Shown in pieces: positions 8,485-16,514 of a stretch of 64,000 nucleotides of DNA. Position numbers and translations under genes: made by a program. The notes under the pieces are model-generated. The model ran no database searches and had not been told where the DNA came from. It saw only the letters and a program-made list of their open reading frames with translations. How positions within the stretch are numbered: the first letter of the stretch is position 1; the number at the start of each line of letters is the position of its first letter. The stretch comes from Chlorogloeopsis sp. ULAP01 (lineage in GTDB: Bacteria; Cyanobacteriota; Cyanobacteriia; Cyanobacteriales; Nostocaceae). Location of the stretch: contig NZ_JAUDRH010000025.1 in NCBI RefSeq assembly GCF_030381805.1, forward strand, positions 1 to 64,000, given 5' to 3'.

Positions 8485-9987
8485 ATGCTCAGTGTTTTGA
8501 TTTGGCTCCCAATAATTACTGCTGCTTTGATAGCATTTTTACCTAGCAATATTCCTGCTAATCGCATCCGTTTAGGAGCATTAACTCTAGCTGGGATAGC
8601 TCTTCTGTGGAATCTTTTCATTCTCTTCAAATTTGATATCAATAATCCAGGGATGCAATTACAAGAGTATCTACCCTGGAACGAAACTCTTGGCTTAAGT
8701 TATCAACTTGGAGTTGATGGAATTTCCATATTAATGCTGATTTTAAATAGCTTGCTTACCTGGATTGCTATTTACAGCAGTAGTCAGCAAACAGAACGTC
8801 CTCGGCTTTTTTATTCCCTCATTTTATTAGTGAGTGGTGGAGTCGCAGGAGCATTTCTAGCAGAAAATTTGTTACTATTTTTCCTGTTTTACGAACTTGA
8901 ATTAATACCCTTTTATCTGCTAATTTCGATTTGGGGAGGGCAAAGACGAGCCTACGCCGGGATTAAATTCCTCATTTATACTGCTGTTTCCGGAGCTTTA
9001 ATTCTAGCTACTTTCTTAGGCATAGTTTGGCTAACTGGCTCTCCCAACTTTAATTACGATTCCCTCTCTACCCAGGCTTTATCAACGGTACTGCAAATAA
9101 CTTTACTTTTGGGAATATTACTAGGTTTTGGTATTAAGATTCCCCTAATTCCTTTGCATACCTGGTTACCAGACGCTTATGTTGAAGCTTCCGCCCCGAT
9201 CGCCATTCTTCTTGGTGGTGTATTGGCAAAACTAGGAACTTACGGTATTTTGCGGTTTGGCATGATGTTGTTTCCCCAAGCTTGGAGTATTCTCGCCCCA
9301 TCTTTAGCAATTTGGGGAGCAGTAAGTGCTATCTATGGAGCTGTTGTCGCGATCGCTCAAAAAGACATCAAGCGCATGGTGGCATACAGTTCCATCGGAC
9401 ACATGGGTTACATACTCCTAGCTGCTGCTGCCAGCACTTCCTTAGCACTTGTAGGTGCAGTTGCCCAAATGGTTAGCCACGGTATTATCCTCGCGATCCT
9501 CTTCCATTTGGTAGGAGTTGTAGAAGCCAAGGTGGGAACTCGCGAACTAGATAAACTCAATGGCTTGATGAGTCCGATCCGAGGTTTACCCTTCATCAGC
9601 GCCTTACTTGTCTTAGGCGGAATGGCTAGTGCAGGTATTCCTGGAATGACAGGATTTATTGCTGAATTTATCGTCTTTCAAGGCACTTTCTCTGTCTTTC
9701 CTATCCCCACATTAATGTGCGTAGTAGCTTCTGGCTTAACAGCCGTTTATTTTGTGATCCTCCTCAACCGCACCTGTTTCGGCAAACTCGACAACAACCT
9801 TGCCTACTATCCTAAAGTTCAGTGGTATGAAAAAATGCCAGCTCTAATTTTGGCAGCCTTAATCTTGTTCTTGGGAGTACAACCTACTTGGTTAGTGCGT
9901 TGGATTGAACCAACAACAACTGCTGTTGTTGCAACAATACCTGCTTTAGAAAAAACAGTGACTCCTCAACTAGCCCTTAAGGAATGA
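8485..9987 (+). CDS. ndhD: NAD(P)H-quinone oxidoreductase subunit D, CO2-uptake type (NdhD3/NdhD4)
   Basis: 500 residues, about 14 membrane helices. Begins MLSVLIWLPIITAALIAFLP. Antiporter-family hallmarks: FYELELIPFYLLISIWGG (the conserved Glu of helix 5), GIKIPLIPLHTWLPDAYVEA, QKDIKRMVAYSSIGHMGY and VSHGIILAILFHLVG. It lies 69 bases downstream of ndhF in the same direction. NdhD3/D4 pair with NdhF3/F4 and a Cup protein to make NDH-1 complexes specialised for CO2 uptake, so this copy is assigned to that set rather than to the respiratory/cyclic NdhD1/D2. Confidence 0.92.
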   Translation: MLSVLIWLPIITAALIAFLPSNIPANRIRLGALTLAGIALLWNLFILFKFDINNPGMQLQEYLPWNETLGLSYQLGVDGISILMLILNSLLTWIAIYSSSQQTERPRLFYSLILLVSGGVAGAFLAENLLLFFLFYELELIPFYLLISIWGGQRRAYAGIKFLIYTAVSGALILATFLGIVWLTGSPNFNYDSLSTQALSTVLQITLLLGILLGFGIKIPLIPLHTWLPDAYVEASAPIAILLGGVLAKLGTYGILRFGMMLFPQAWSILAPSLAIWGAVSAIYGAVVAIAQKDIKRMVAYSSIGHMGYILLAAAASTSLALVGAVAQMVSHGIILAILFHLVGVVEAKVGTRELDKLNGLMSPIRGLPFISALLVLGGMASAGIPGMTGFIAEFIVFQGTFSVFPIPTLMCVVASGLTAVYFVILLNRTCFGKLDNNLAYYPKVQWYEKMPALILAALILFLGVQPTWLVRWIEPTTTAVVATIPALEKTVTPQLALKE

Positions 9988-10115
9988 GCAGATGAGTAGG
10001 AAAATAACCACTAACTACTGTACGGGTGGGTTTAGAAGATAAATTATCAGTTTGAACGGTAAAATTATCAACAAAACTACTACCCACTAACAAATGACCA
10101 ATAACTCATCAGCTA

Positions 10116-10736
10116 ATGTATAGAGAATTACTTAGCTATACAGTAGAAAAGATGAATTTGACATTAATTCCGAGTGGATTGGTAATTCTTCGCTTTTTTA
10201 TTGCTCCCTTGCTTGTTTGGGATACCCTTGATGGCAAAACAAGCGTTTGGTTCATTGTCGCCTTTGTGACTGCCTTCCTCTCGGATATCTTGGATGGAGT
10301 AATTGCCAGACGGTTGAATGTTAGTACTGCCCAACTCCGGCAAGCTGATAGTTGGGCTGACGTTTACCTTTATCTTTGTATAGCTGCTAGCACATGGTTA
10401 GTATATCGAGATATTGTCATTGCTTATCGTCTGCCCTTACTAATAGTTATTTTTGCCCAGTTGGTTTGGTGGATAGTAAATCTGGTGAAATATGGTAAAC
10501 CTGCTAGCTATCACACTTACTCGGCAAAGTTTTGGGGAATCACTCTTTTTGTTACCATTATTGCTCTTTTCGGATTCGATTATGCAGGGATTACCTTATG
10601 GCTTAGTTGTATTGTTGGTGTTATTCACACTTTAGAAGAAATAGCCATAACGCTCATATTACCAATATGGACGCATGATGTTTTGAGTATTTTTCATGCT
10701 TTAAAGTTGCGAAATGAAGTGACAGAAATTAGTTAA
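10116..10736 (+). CDS. CDP-alcohol phosphatidyltransferase family protein
   Basis: 206 residues (an ATG at 10152, MNLTLIPSG, is an equally or more likely start). The family signature is visible: Asp57-x2-Asp60-Gly61-x2-Ala64-Arg65, followed at the right spacing by Asp78-x3-Asp82 (DILDGVIARR ... QADSWAD). The second conserved Gly, four before Asp78, is Leu74 here. About six membrane helices. These enzymes transfer a phospho-alcohol from a CDP-linked donor (phosphatidylglycerol-phosphate or cardiolipin synthase types); the acceptor cannot be deduced. Its place between ndhD and the CO2 hydration gene on the same strand is odd for a lipid enzyme. Confidence 0.78.
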   Translation: MYRELLSYTVEKMNLTLIPSGLVILRFFIAPLLVWDTLDGKTSVWFIVAFVTAFLSDILDGVIARRLNVSTAQLRQADSWADVYLYLCIAASTWLVYRDIVIAYRLPLLIVIFAQLVWWIVNLVKYGKPASYHTYSAKFWGITLFVTIIALFGFDYAGITLWLSCIVGVIHTLEEIAITLILPIWTHDVLSIFHALKLRNEVTEIS

Positions 10737-10893
10737 TGGTTAGTAGTTAGTAGTGAGTTGTCTATATACTCTGCTTATCTCCTTGTTCCGCACTCCCCCA
10801 CTCCTTCTCTTTCCCATACATTATTACCTATTTATTCCTTCTGCCTCCTGCCTCCAGCATAGCTGCCTTATTTTCAACTAAGAGGAAATTTAA

Positions 10894-12216
10894 ATGGTAC
10901 AAACTCCAGATAAACCTGTAACTAAATTACCGCCTTCTACACATGAATTTGCAGAAATAATTCATCGTCTGGAAGCTGGCGGTTCGATGTTACCAGATAC
11001 GCCAGAAAACCTGATGCAAATTATCGGTATTTATAAAGCTTATGCAGTGCCGATGGATTTTTATTGGCGTGACTTGCTTTATATTGCCGAACGTGTATTT
11101 TTAAACCCGTTAGCATTTTTTAAGTACTTCTTGCCCAAAGAGTATTTAGAGCGCCACAATCACTATGCTGGTGATGATGCCGATTTACGAATTTGGCGTG
11201 GTGAAGCAACTGCCCATCCCGAACTTTTGGCATTTATGGAAAAAGGTGAAACTTTTAAAATGCCAAAGTTATTGCATCATTTGTTCCACGATCGCATCAA
11301 TATGGAATTTGCTGAAGCTTGTATGCGGGCTATGCTCTGGCATCGTCATATGTATGCGCCAGTAAACCAGTTTGATGCTTATCTGGATAGCGAAGAGTAC
11401 AAAGCTAATGCCAATAGGGCAATTAAGGCATACTTTCAAGGCAATCCCGTGATGTTGGGACTTTACAAACTGTTTCCTGATATGTTTTTGGAACAGTGCC
11501 GTCAGATGTCTTACTATGCCAATCTCGGCTTATTCTGGGAAGTAATGGCTCCCGTTTTCTTTGAAATGTCAGACATTTACGACGAAGGCGGGTTTAAAGG
11601 TGTACCCGATGCCATGAATTTTTTGGTGAATGGAATTTTTGCGATCGCCGGGCGCCCTATTTACCATCATGTTTATATTCGAGGTGAATGCTACGAAATT
11701 GTCCCCAAATCTAAAGGCTTCACCTGGCTTTACGAGGCAGCACTACCATATGTAGAAGCTGTGTTTTATCGTACCGCCCCTTTCCGTGGTACAAAATCTT
11801 ACAATGCTCAAGTCGGGCAAGTTCCTGACAAGCAAGAAGATTTCCACTATGGAATTCTCTATGCCGACGTATTTCCTGTTGGTACAGCAGGTATTCCACC
11901 AACATTATTAATGCAAGATATGTTACATTTCTTGCCTGCTTATTTGGTTGAGTATTACAAAAAACATTGCCGGGGTGAAGAAGATATGTTGATTCAGTTG
12001 GGAATCAGCTTCCAACGTTCGATGTACAATGTCACTTCTGCGGTAATTCAAGCTTTGCGAACAGCACTTTTATATCCTTTAGATGATCAAAATCCTAAGC
12101 ATTTACAAGCCAATCGAGAATTCTTTGAAGCGCAATTAAATCGTTTTTGTCGTCCTGAATATGGTATGCGGGATGCGGCTCGTTTGCGTCAAATTCAGCG
12201 ACAGGATTATCGGTAA
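10894..12216 (+). CDS. CO2 hydration protein (CupA/CupB, ChpY/ChpX family)
   Basis: 440 residues, soluble or peripheral. Typical of the family throughout: IIHRLEAGGSMLPDTPENLM near the N-terminus, FYWRDLLYIAERVFLNP, HHLFHDRINMEFAEACM and MLWHRHMYAPVNQFD. These proteins dock on the NdhF3/D3 or NdhF4/D4 arm of NDH-1 and convert CO2 to bicarbonate with a bound zinc and the energy of electron flow. Start supported by AGAGGAAA ahead of ATG. It follows ndhF-ndhD with the CDP-alcohol transferase between. No CupS gene follows, which points to the CupB-type (constitutive, moderate affinity) system, but I cannot separate CupA from CupB with certainty. Confidence 0.9.
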   Translation: MVQTPDKPVTKLPPSTHEFAEIIHRLEAGGSMLPDTPENLMQIIGIYKAYAVPMDFYWRDLLYIAERVFLNPLAFFKYFLPKEYLERHNHYAGDDADLRIWRGEATAHPELLAFMEKGETFKMPKLLHHLFHDRINMEFAEACMRAMLWHRHMYAPVNQFDAYLDSEEYKANANRAIKAYFQGNPVMLGLYKLFPDMFLEQCRQMSYYANLGLFWEVMAPVFFEMSDIYDEGGFKGVPDAMNFLVNGIFAIAGRPIYHHVYIRGECYEIVPKSKGFTWLYEAALPYVEAVFYRTAPFRGTKSYNAQVGQVPDKQEDFHYGILYADVFPVGTAGIPPTLLMQDMLHFLPAYLVEYYKKHCRGEEDMLIQLGISFQRSMYNVTSAVIQALRTALLYPLDDQNPKHLQANREFFEAQLNRFCRPEYGMRDAARLRQIQRQDYR

Positions 12217-12253
12217 TATATTTCCATCAAAGCTATACCTGCTCAAACTAGTT

Positions 12254-12292
12254 GTTGAATCCCCACCCATAAGGGCTGGGGAATATTTCAAC
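12254..12292. terminator. Bidirectional hairpin between convergent genes
   Basis: GTTGAATCCCCACCC pairs with GGGCTGGGGAATATTTCAAC (one bulge) around an ATAA loop. It lies between the 3' ends of the CO2 hydration gene and the opposite-strand kinase remnant, so may end transcription both ways; the T-run is weak. It also resembles interspersed IS200-type hairpins. Confidence 0.45.
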
Positions 12293-12295
12293 GAA

Positions 12296-12910
12296 TTAAC
12301 ACGTAAGAAAACGAATACGCTCGCCATCGCTATTTCTGGAATTGGTACCTCTTTTTGCCGTCAGCTTGTGCGGAAACTGTAGGGTGAACGTGATTTGCTC
12401 ATTCGCACTCTCAACAAAAATTGAGGCTCCTAAGCGCTGCGCTAATTTTTGCACAATCGCCAATCCTAATCCAGTTCCATCTCTCTCAACACTTGAATTA
12501 CTAACACTCAGTTGTGTAGTGTTGGCTGTGGTATATGCACAGACAATGATCGCTTTACCAATAGGTGTGTAATTGCAAGCATTGGTTAGTAATTCAACTA
12601 AAATCCGCTCCAAGTCAGAAATATTGGTTGTTAATAATGGAAGCTCGGCACTTGTTACTATATACAATTGTTTTTGTTGACTGCAAATGCGTTCTTTAAA
12701 CAACCGGACGATAGAGGGAATCCAAATTTGTAAATCAATTGTATCCATTGCCAAAGGCGCAATCTCTGCATCGAGATGGGCTGGCATTACAGATACTTCT
12801 ATTGCATTGTCAATTCTGCTTAATAACGATAATTCCAATTCACTGTGATGCCAACAGGTGACTGAGTTGAGGTAACAACTACTAGTTTGTGGAAAGGGAT
12901 CGGCGCTCAT
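12296..12910 (-). CDS. Histidine-kinase remnant: ATPase domain lacking the ATP lid and His domain
   Basis: 204 residues. The N-box is readable (LVELLTNACNYTP) and so is a G2 box (GTGLGLAIVQKLAQRLGA), but the strand SVSNSS runs directly into VERDGTGLGLAIV: the G1 box (DxGxG) and F-box/ATP-lid of about 25-30 residues are missing. No dimerisation/phospho-acceptor His domain precedes it and there is no sensor domain. It therefore looks like a shortened, probably non-catalytic descendant of a PAS/GAF sensor kinase. The gene at 12977 lies 66 bases upstream on the same strand and may be co-transcribed. The phytochrome kinase is divergent just beyond. A partner-binding role cannot be excluded. Confidence 0.65.
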   Translation of the reverse strand: MSADPFPQTSSCYLNSVTCWHHSELELSLLSRIDNAIEVSVMPAHLDAEIAPLAMDTIDLQIWIPSIVRLFKERICSQQKQLYIVTSAELPLLTTNISDLERILVELLTNACNYTPIGKAIIVCAYTTANTTQLSVSNSSVERDGTGLGLAIVQKLAQRLGASIFVESANEQITFTLQFPHKLTAKRGTNSRNSDGERIRFLTC

Positions 12911-12976
12911 CCAAAATTCCTGCCTTTTTACTAGCTATAAAGGTGTTGTCAAGAGGGCTAGTTTGCGTTCGCTTCC

Positions 12977-13213
12977 TTACATAAGACTGGTTGCTAAGAC
13001 ACGAGATTCCGCAATATCCCGAATCAGCGACGTTCTAGAGGCAATGTAAGTGTACAATGCACAGACTTCTTCTCCATTCAACAGAATCTTGCTGGCAATT
13101 TGTTGCAGGATCAGCTTGATTAACCCAGTATCTGTCAGAGCAAGCAGTTCGCTACTTGGGGTATCTTCAATTACAGACCAAGTCAATCGCAGCATCGAAG
13201 TGTTGATATGCAT
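12977..13213 (-). CDS. Small hypothetical protein (78 aa)
   Basis: No recognised family. The sequence (MHINTSMLRLTWSVIEDTP, then a helical segment ALTDTGLIKLILQQI, then LNGEEVCALYTYIASRT) reads like a compact soluble protein with well-spread composition, and the start ATG is preceded by GGAATGAAA. Divergent from the phytochrome gene across a 273-base AT-rich spacer containing two copies of a recurring motif (13242-13326). Confidence 0.55.
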   Translation of the reverse strand: MHINTSMLRLTWSVIEDTPSSELLALTDTGLIKLILQQIASKILLNGEEVCALYTYIASRTSLIRDIAESRVLATSLM

Positions 13214-13241
13214 CGTTTCATTCCTGTATATTTATGGAAAA

Positions 13242-13326
13242 TTTTAATATTTTCTTTAGATTTTGTTAATTGCCATTTTTTTAAATCCTGTCTTCCTTTG
13301 GAATAATTTAATATTTTATTTAGATT
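13242..13326. promoter_or_regulatory. Two copies of an AT-rich 21-bp motif in a divergent promoter region
   Basis: TTTTAATATTTTCTTTAGATT (13242-13262, shown without its neighbours) and ATTTAATATTTTATTTAGATT (13306-13326) differ at two positions and are 64 bases apart; a third copy (ATTTAATATTTTCTTAAGATT) lies at 21334-21354 upstream of the DUF1830 gene. All three are in upstream regions of minus-strand genes. Candidate regulator site or shared promoter element; unproven. Confidence 0.35.
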
Positions 13327-13486
13327 CTTGCAGTGATTGTAACTAATCGAAATATTTTTTGAGCAACAAGTAGCGGCGACGATTTACCCCATTCCTCTAC
13401 CGTGATTGGTGGGGAAGGAACGCTGCTCCCGGTACTGGGTTACTCGGTATCAGGTAATGGGTATTAGTGATTACACAGGGAATTAG

Positions 13487-15751
13487 ATGAGTCACGATCG
13501 CAAATTAATTTATTTTTCTCGTTCAATTCAGCCTCATGGAATTCTTTTAGTGTTGTCGCATCCTGAGCTAAAGATTCTGCAAGTAAGTGTTAATACTCAG
13601 GCTCATCTAGGAATTCCCCATCAGAATTTGCTTGGACAAACCCTCGATACATTGCTAGAGGATTCACAAATTCAAGCAATTAACAAGTGCTTGTCGAAAG
13701 ATTTTAGTGGTATTAATCCGAGCAAAATATTAATTCGCACCCCAAAGGGCGATCGCTCCTTTAACGTTCTGCTGCATCGAACAACAAATGTTATTGTTCT
13801 AGAACTTGAGCCAGTAGTTCCACAGACACAAGAAAATTTCTTTAGTATTTCTGCGCTCCTCAAAGGAGCGATTGCTCAACTGCAACAAGTATCCAGTACT
13901 AGCGAATTTTTACAGTTAGTGACTCAAGAGGTTCGGAATCTAACTGGGTTTGATCGAGTTATGGTGTATCAATTTGACTTCCAAGGAGCAGGGAAAGTAA
14001 TCGCAGAGGCAAAGCAGGATCATCTACCGTCTTATCTGGATTTGCACTATCCCGCCACAGATATACCAGAGCCAGTCAGAGAAGCTTACAAACGCGGTAT
14101 GTCGAGATTTATCCCTGATTTGAGTGCGCAAGCAATAGAGTTGGTTCCGCCAAAAAACCTCGTGACTCAACAACCACTAGATTTCAGCTTGGCAGTGCTG
14201 CGGAGTGTTGATCCTTGCTGTGTTGAATACCACCAAAATATTGGTGTAGCGGCCATTATGGTCATTTCCCTAGTCAAAGGTCAAACCCTGTGGGGATTAA
14301 TTTCCTGCCATCATCAGACACCAAAATTTGTCCCTTACGAAATTCGCGAAGCCTGCGAGTTATTAGCGCAGTTCGTAGTTTCGGAACTAACCAATAAAGT
14401 TGATCGTGAAGAACTAGACTACATAGTCAAACTTAGATCTTTGCAATCAGATTTTATAGAATCAATATCCCAAGCTGATAACCTCAAACAAGCACTTGTT
14501 AATCCTGCGCCTCGCCTGCTGGATTTGGTAAATGCTCAAGGAGCAGCCGTTTGTTTGGAAGATGAAATCACACTGGTGGGGTTGACACCAACAGTTGAGC
14601 AGGTTCGCGACTTAATTGATTGGGCTGATACCCAAGTCAGCAATCCCCTATTTCATACTAATTTGCTGCCAAAACTTTACCCAGAAACTCTGGCATTTAA
14701 AGATGTCGCTAGTGGCTTGCTGCTGCTGCAAATTTCCAAGGTTCGCCGATGTTATATTCTCTGGTTCCGTCCAGAAGTTTTGCAAACAGTAAACTGGGCA
14801 GGTAATCCAAATGGTTCTACCACTGTCAAAGCAGATGGCACTATAACACTATCTCCCCGCAAATCATTTGAACAATGGCAGGAAACAGTTCAATTCACAT
14901 CACTGCCTTGGAAAGCGTGTGAGTTAGAGCAAGCGTTGGATCTCAGGAATGCGATCGTCGGTATTGTCCTCAATAAAGCAGATGAATTAGCCCAAATCAA
15001 TCAAGAATTAGAGCGTAGCAACCAGGAGCTAGATTCCTTCGCCTATGCCGCTTCTCACGATCTCAAGGAACCTTTGCGAGGCATTCATAATTTCTCGACG
15101 CTGTTGTTAAGAGGTTATGAGTCGGTGTTAGATGACGTAGGTAAATCTCGCTTGCAAACTTTAATTCGTCTTACCCGTCGGATGGAGTCTTTGATTGATG
15201 TCTTACTCAAGTTCTCGCGACTGGGGCAAGCAGAGCTACATTTTGTACCTACAGATATCAACCTTATTGTCAATAGGGTACTGGAAGATTTACGCATTAG
15301 CCGTCAAGACTTCCAAGCTCAGATTCGCATTCCGCGACCTTTACCTGTAGTTAATTGCGATCCTGTCCTCATTAGTGAAGTTTTCACTAACCTTCTCAGC
15401 AATGCTCTCAAGTATAACAATAAGGCAGAGCAATGGATTGAAATTGGCTACTTGGGCGAAGAAGGGACTGGCGATTGGGTGCTGGGTACTGGAAAATCTC
15501 AAAAAGTTAACCAACAATCCTCCCAATTCCCAATTACTTTCTACGTCAAAGATAACGGCATCGGCATTCGAGAACGACATCTTGACATTATCTTCCGGTT
15601 GTTCAAGCGGTTGCACGAACAACACCTATACGGTGGTGGTACAGGAGCAGGGCTGACAATTACCAAAAAAATTATTGAACGTCATGGCGGACGAATTTGG
15701 GTGGAGTCTACCGTAGACGTTGGCTCAACTTTTTACTTTAGTCTCGCATAA
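13487..15751 (+). CDS. Phytochrome-type histidine kinase (PAS-GAF-PHY-HisKA-HATPase)
   Basis: 754 residues. PAS-like N-terminal domain (RSIQPHGILLVL, 12-23), GAF domain with HYPATDIPEP (Asp192-Ile-Pro), PHY domain with WGLISCHHQTPKFVPYE and tongue motif PRKSFEQW, then WKACELEQALDLRNA, a coiled linker, HisKA H-box (YAASHDLKEPLRG, His524) and an ATPase domain with N-box LLSNALKYN, DNGIGI and GTGAGLTI. No Cys at the extreme N-terminus, so bilin attachment would be to the GAF Cys as in Cph1. At that site the sequence is LRSVDPCC (Cys244-Cys245): the Cys is present but the conserved following His is Cys. A short inserted stretch of repeat-like sequence (GTGDWVLGTGKSQKVNQQSS) lies between N-box and G1. 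Followed by an Rcp1-like regulator as in cph1-rcp1. Confidence 0.9.
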   Translation: MSHDRKLIYFSRSIQPHGILLVLSHPELKILQVSVNTQAHLGIPHQNLLGQTLDTLLEDSQIQAINKCLSKDFSGINPSKILIRTPKGDRSFNVLLHRTTNVIVLELEPVVPQTQENFFSISALLKGAIAQLQQVSSTSEFLQLVTQEVRNLTGFDRVMVYQFDFQGAGKVIAEAKQDHLPSYLDLHYPATDIPEPVREAYKRGMSRFIPDLSAQAIELVPPKNLVTQQPLDFSLAVLRSVDPCCVEYHQNIGVAAIMVISLVKGQTLWGLISCHHQTPKFVPYEIREACELLAQFVVSELTNKVDREELDYIVKLRSLQSDFIESISQADNLKQALVNPAPRLLDLVNAQGAAVCLEDEITLVGLTPTVEQVRDLIDWADTQVSNPLFHTNLLPKLYPETLAFKDVASGLLLLQISKVRRCYILWFRPEVLQTVNWAGNPNGSTTVKADGTITLSPRKSFEQWQETVQFTSLPWKACELEQALDLRNAIVGIVLNKADELAQINQELERSNQELDSFAYAASHDLKEPLRGIHNFSTLLLRGYESVLDDVGKSRLQTLIRLTRRMESLIDVLLKFSRLGQAELHFVPTDINLIVNRVLEDLRISRQDFQAQIRIPRPLPVVNCDPVLISEVFTNLLSNALKYNNKAEQWIEIGYLGEEGTGDWVLGTGKSQKVNQQSSQFPITFYVKDNGIGIRERHLDIIFRLFKRLHEQHLYGGGTGAGLTITKKIIERHGGRIWVESTVDVGSTFYFSLA

Positions 15752-15812
15752 TTAAGATAAGTTAAATAATGTAAATTATTGTAAAATCATATGAAATAAT
15801 ATCAAACTTTAA

Positions 15813-16280
15813 ATGATCCCAATGGCAACCAAGCAGTGCGAGCCACTATTAATCGCTGAGGATAGTGATGAGGATTTTGAGGTGTTGCAGTTACTAATGC
15901 AGCAGATGGAAGTACAAAATCCTATTTATCGCTGTACTAATGGAGATAAAGTTTTAGATTTCCTTTATCAAGAAGGGGATTATGGTAATCAAGATAGTTT
16001 GCCACGCCCCTCTGTAATCTTGCTCGACCTAAATTTACCGGGTACTGATGGGCGTGATGTGCTAGAGCAACTTAAGCAAGATCGGAATTTAAGAGAAATT
16101 CCAATCGTCGTCTTTACAACTTCCTCAAATCCCAAAGACATTGAATTTTGTTATCAAAAGGGAGCCAATGGCTATCTGATTAAACCAGTAGACTCTAATG
16201 AACTAGAGAAAACAGTTCAAGCGTTTGTGGAGTACTGGTTGGAAGTTAATATTCCACCAATCTCTAATTCGGCTCAATGA
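15813..16280 (+). CDS. Rcp1-like single-domain response regulator
   Basis: 155 residues, receiver domain only. Acidic pocket Glu16/Asp17 (AEDSDED), phospho-acceptor Asp72 in LLDLNLPG, Thr/Ser in VFTTSS and Lys in YLIKPVDS; the long insertion DFLYQEGDYGNQDS before strand 3 is typical of Rcp1-type phytochrome partners. Lies 61 bases after the phytochrome kinase on the same strand, so it is the likely phosphate receiver. No DNA-binding output domain. ATG at 15822 is an alternative start. Gene pair organisation matches cph1-rcp1 of other cyanobacteria. Confidence 0.87.
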   Translation: MIPMATKQCEPLLIAEDSDEDFEVLQLLMQQMEVQNPIYRCTNGDKVLDFLYQEGDYGNQDSLPRPSVILLDLNLPGTDGRDVLEQLKQDRNLREIPIVVFTTSSNPKDIEFCYQKGANGYLIKPVDSNELEKTVQAFVEYWLEVNIPPISNSAQ

Positions 16281-16514
16281 ACAGAGTGCTTTCTCGACAC
16301 TGTACGGTAGTCGCATTCAAAGAGAGTTTTTTGGGGGAGGCAGCGAACGCTCCCCTCATCTTGTGAAACCTTGTAAAGACAGGAAATCTCGCGTTTATCC
16401 TGAGAAAATTTTGATATGATTAGGAAGTATCAAAAAAATTTTTGCACGTCAATTTTATTTATAATTTGCAATCTGTGACTTTATTGAATCAAGGAGATTT
16501 CTCCTGTTTGCTTC

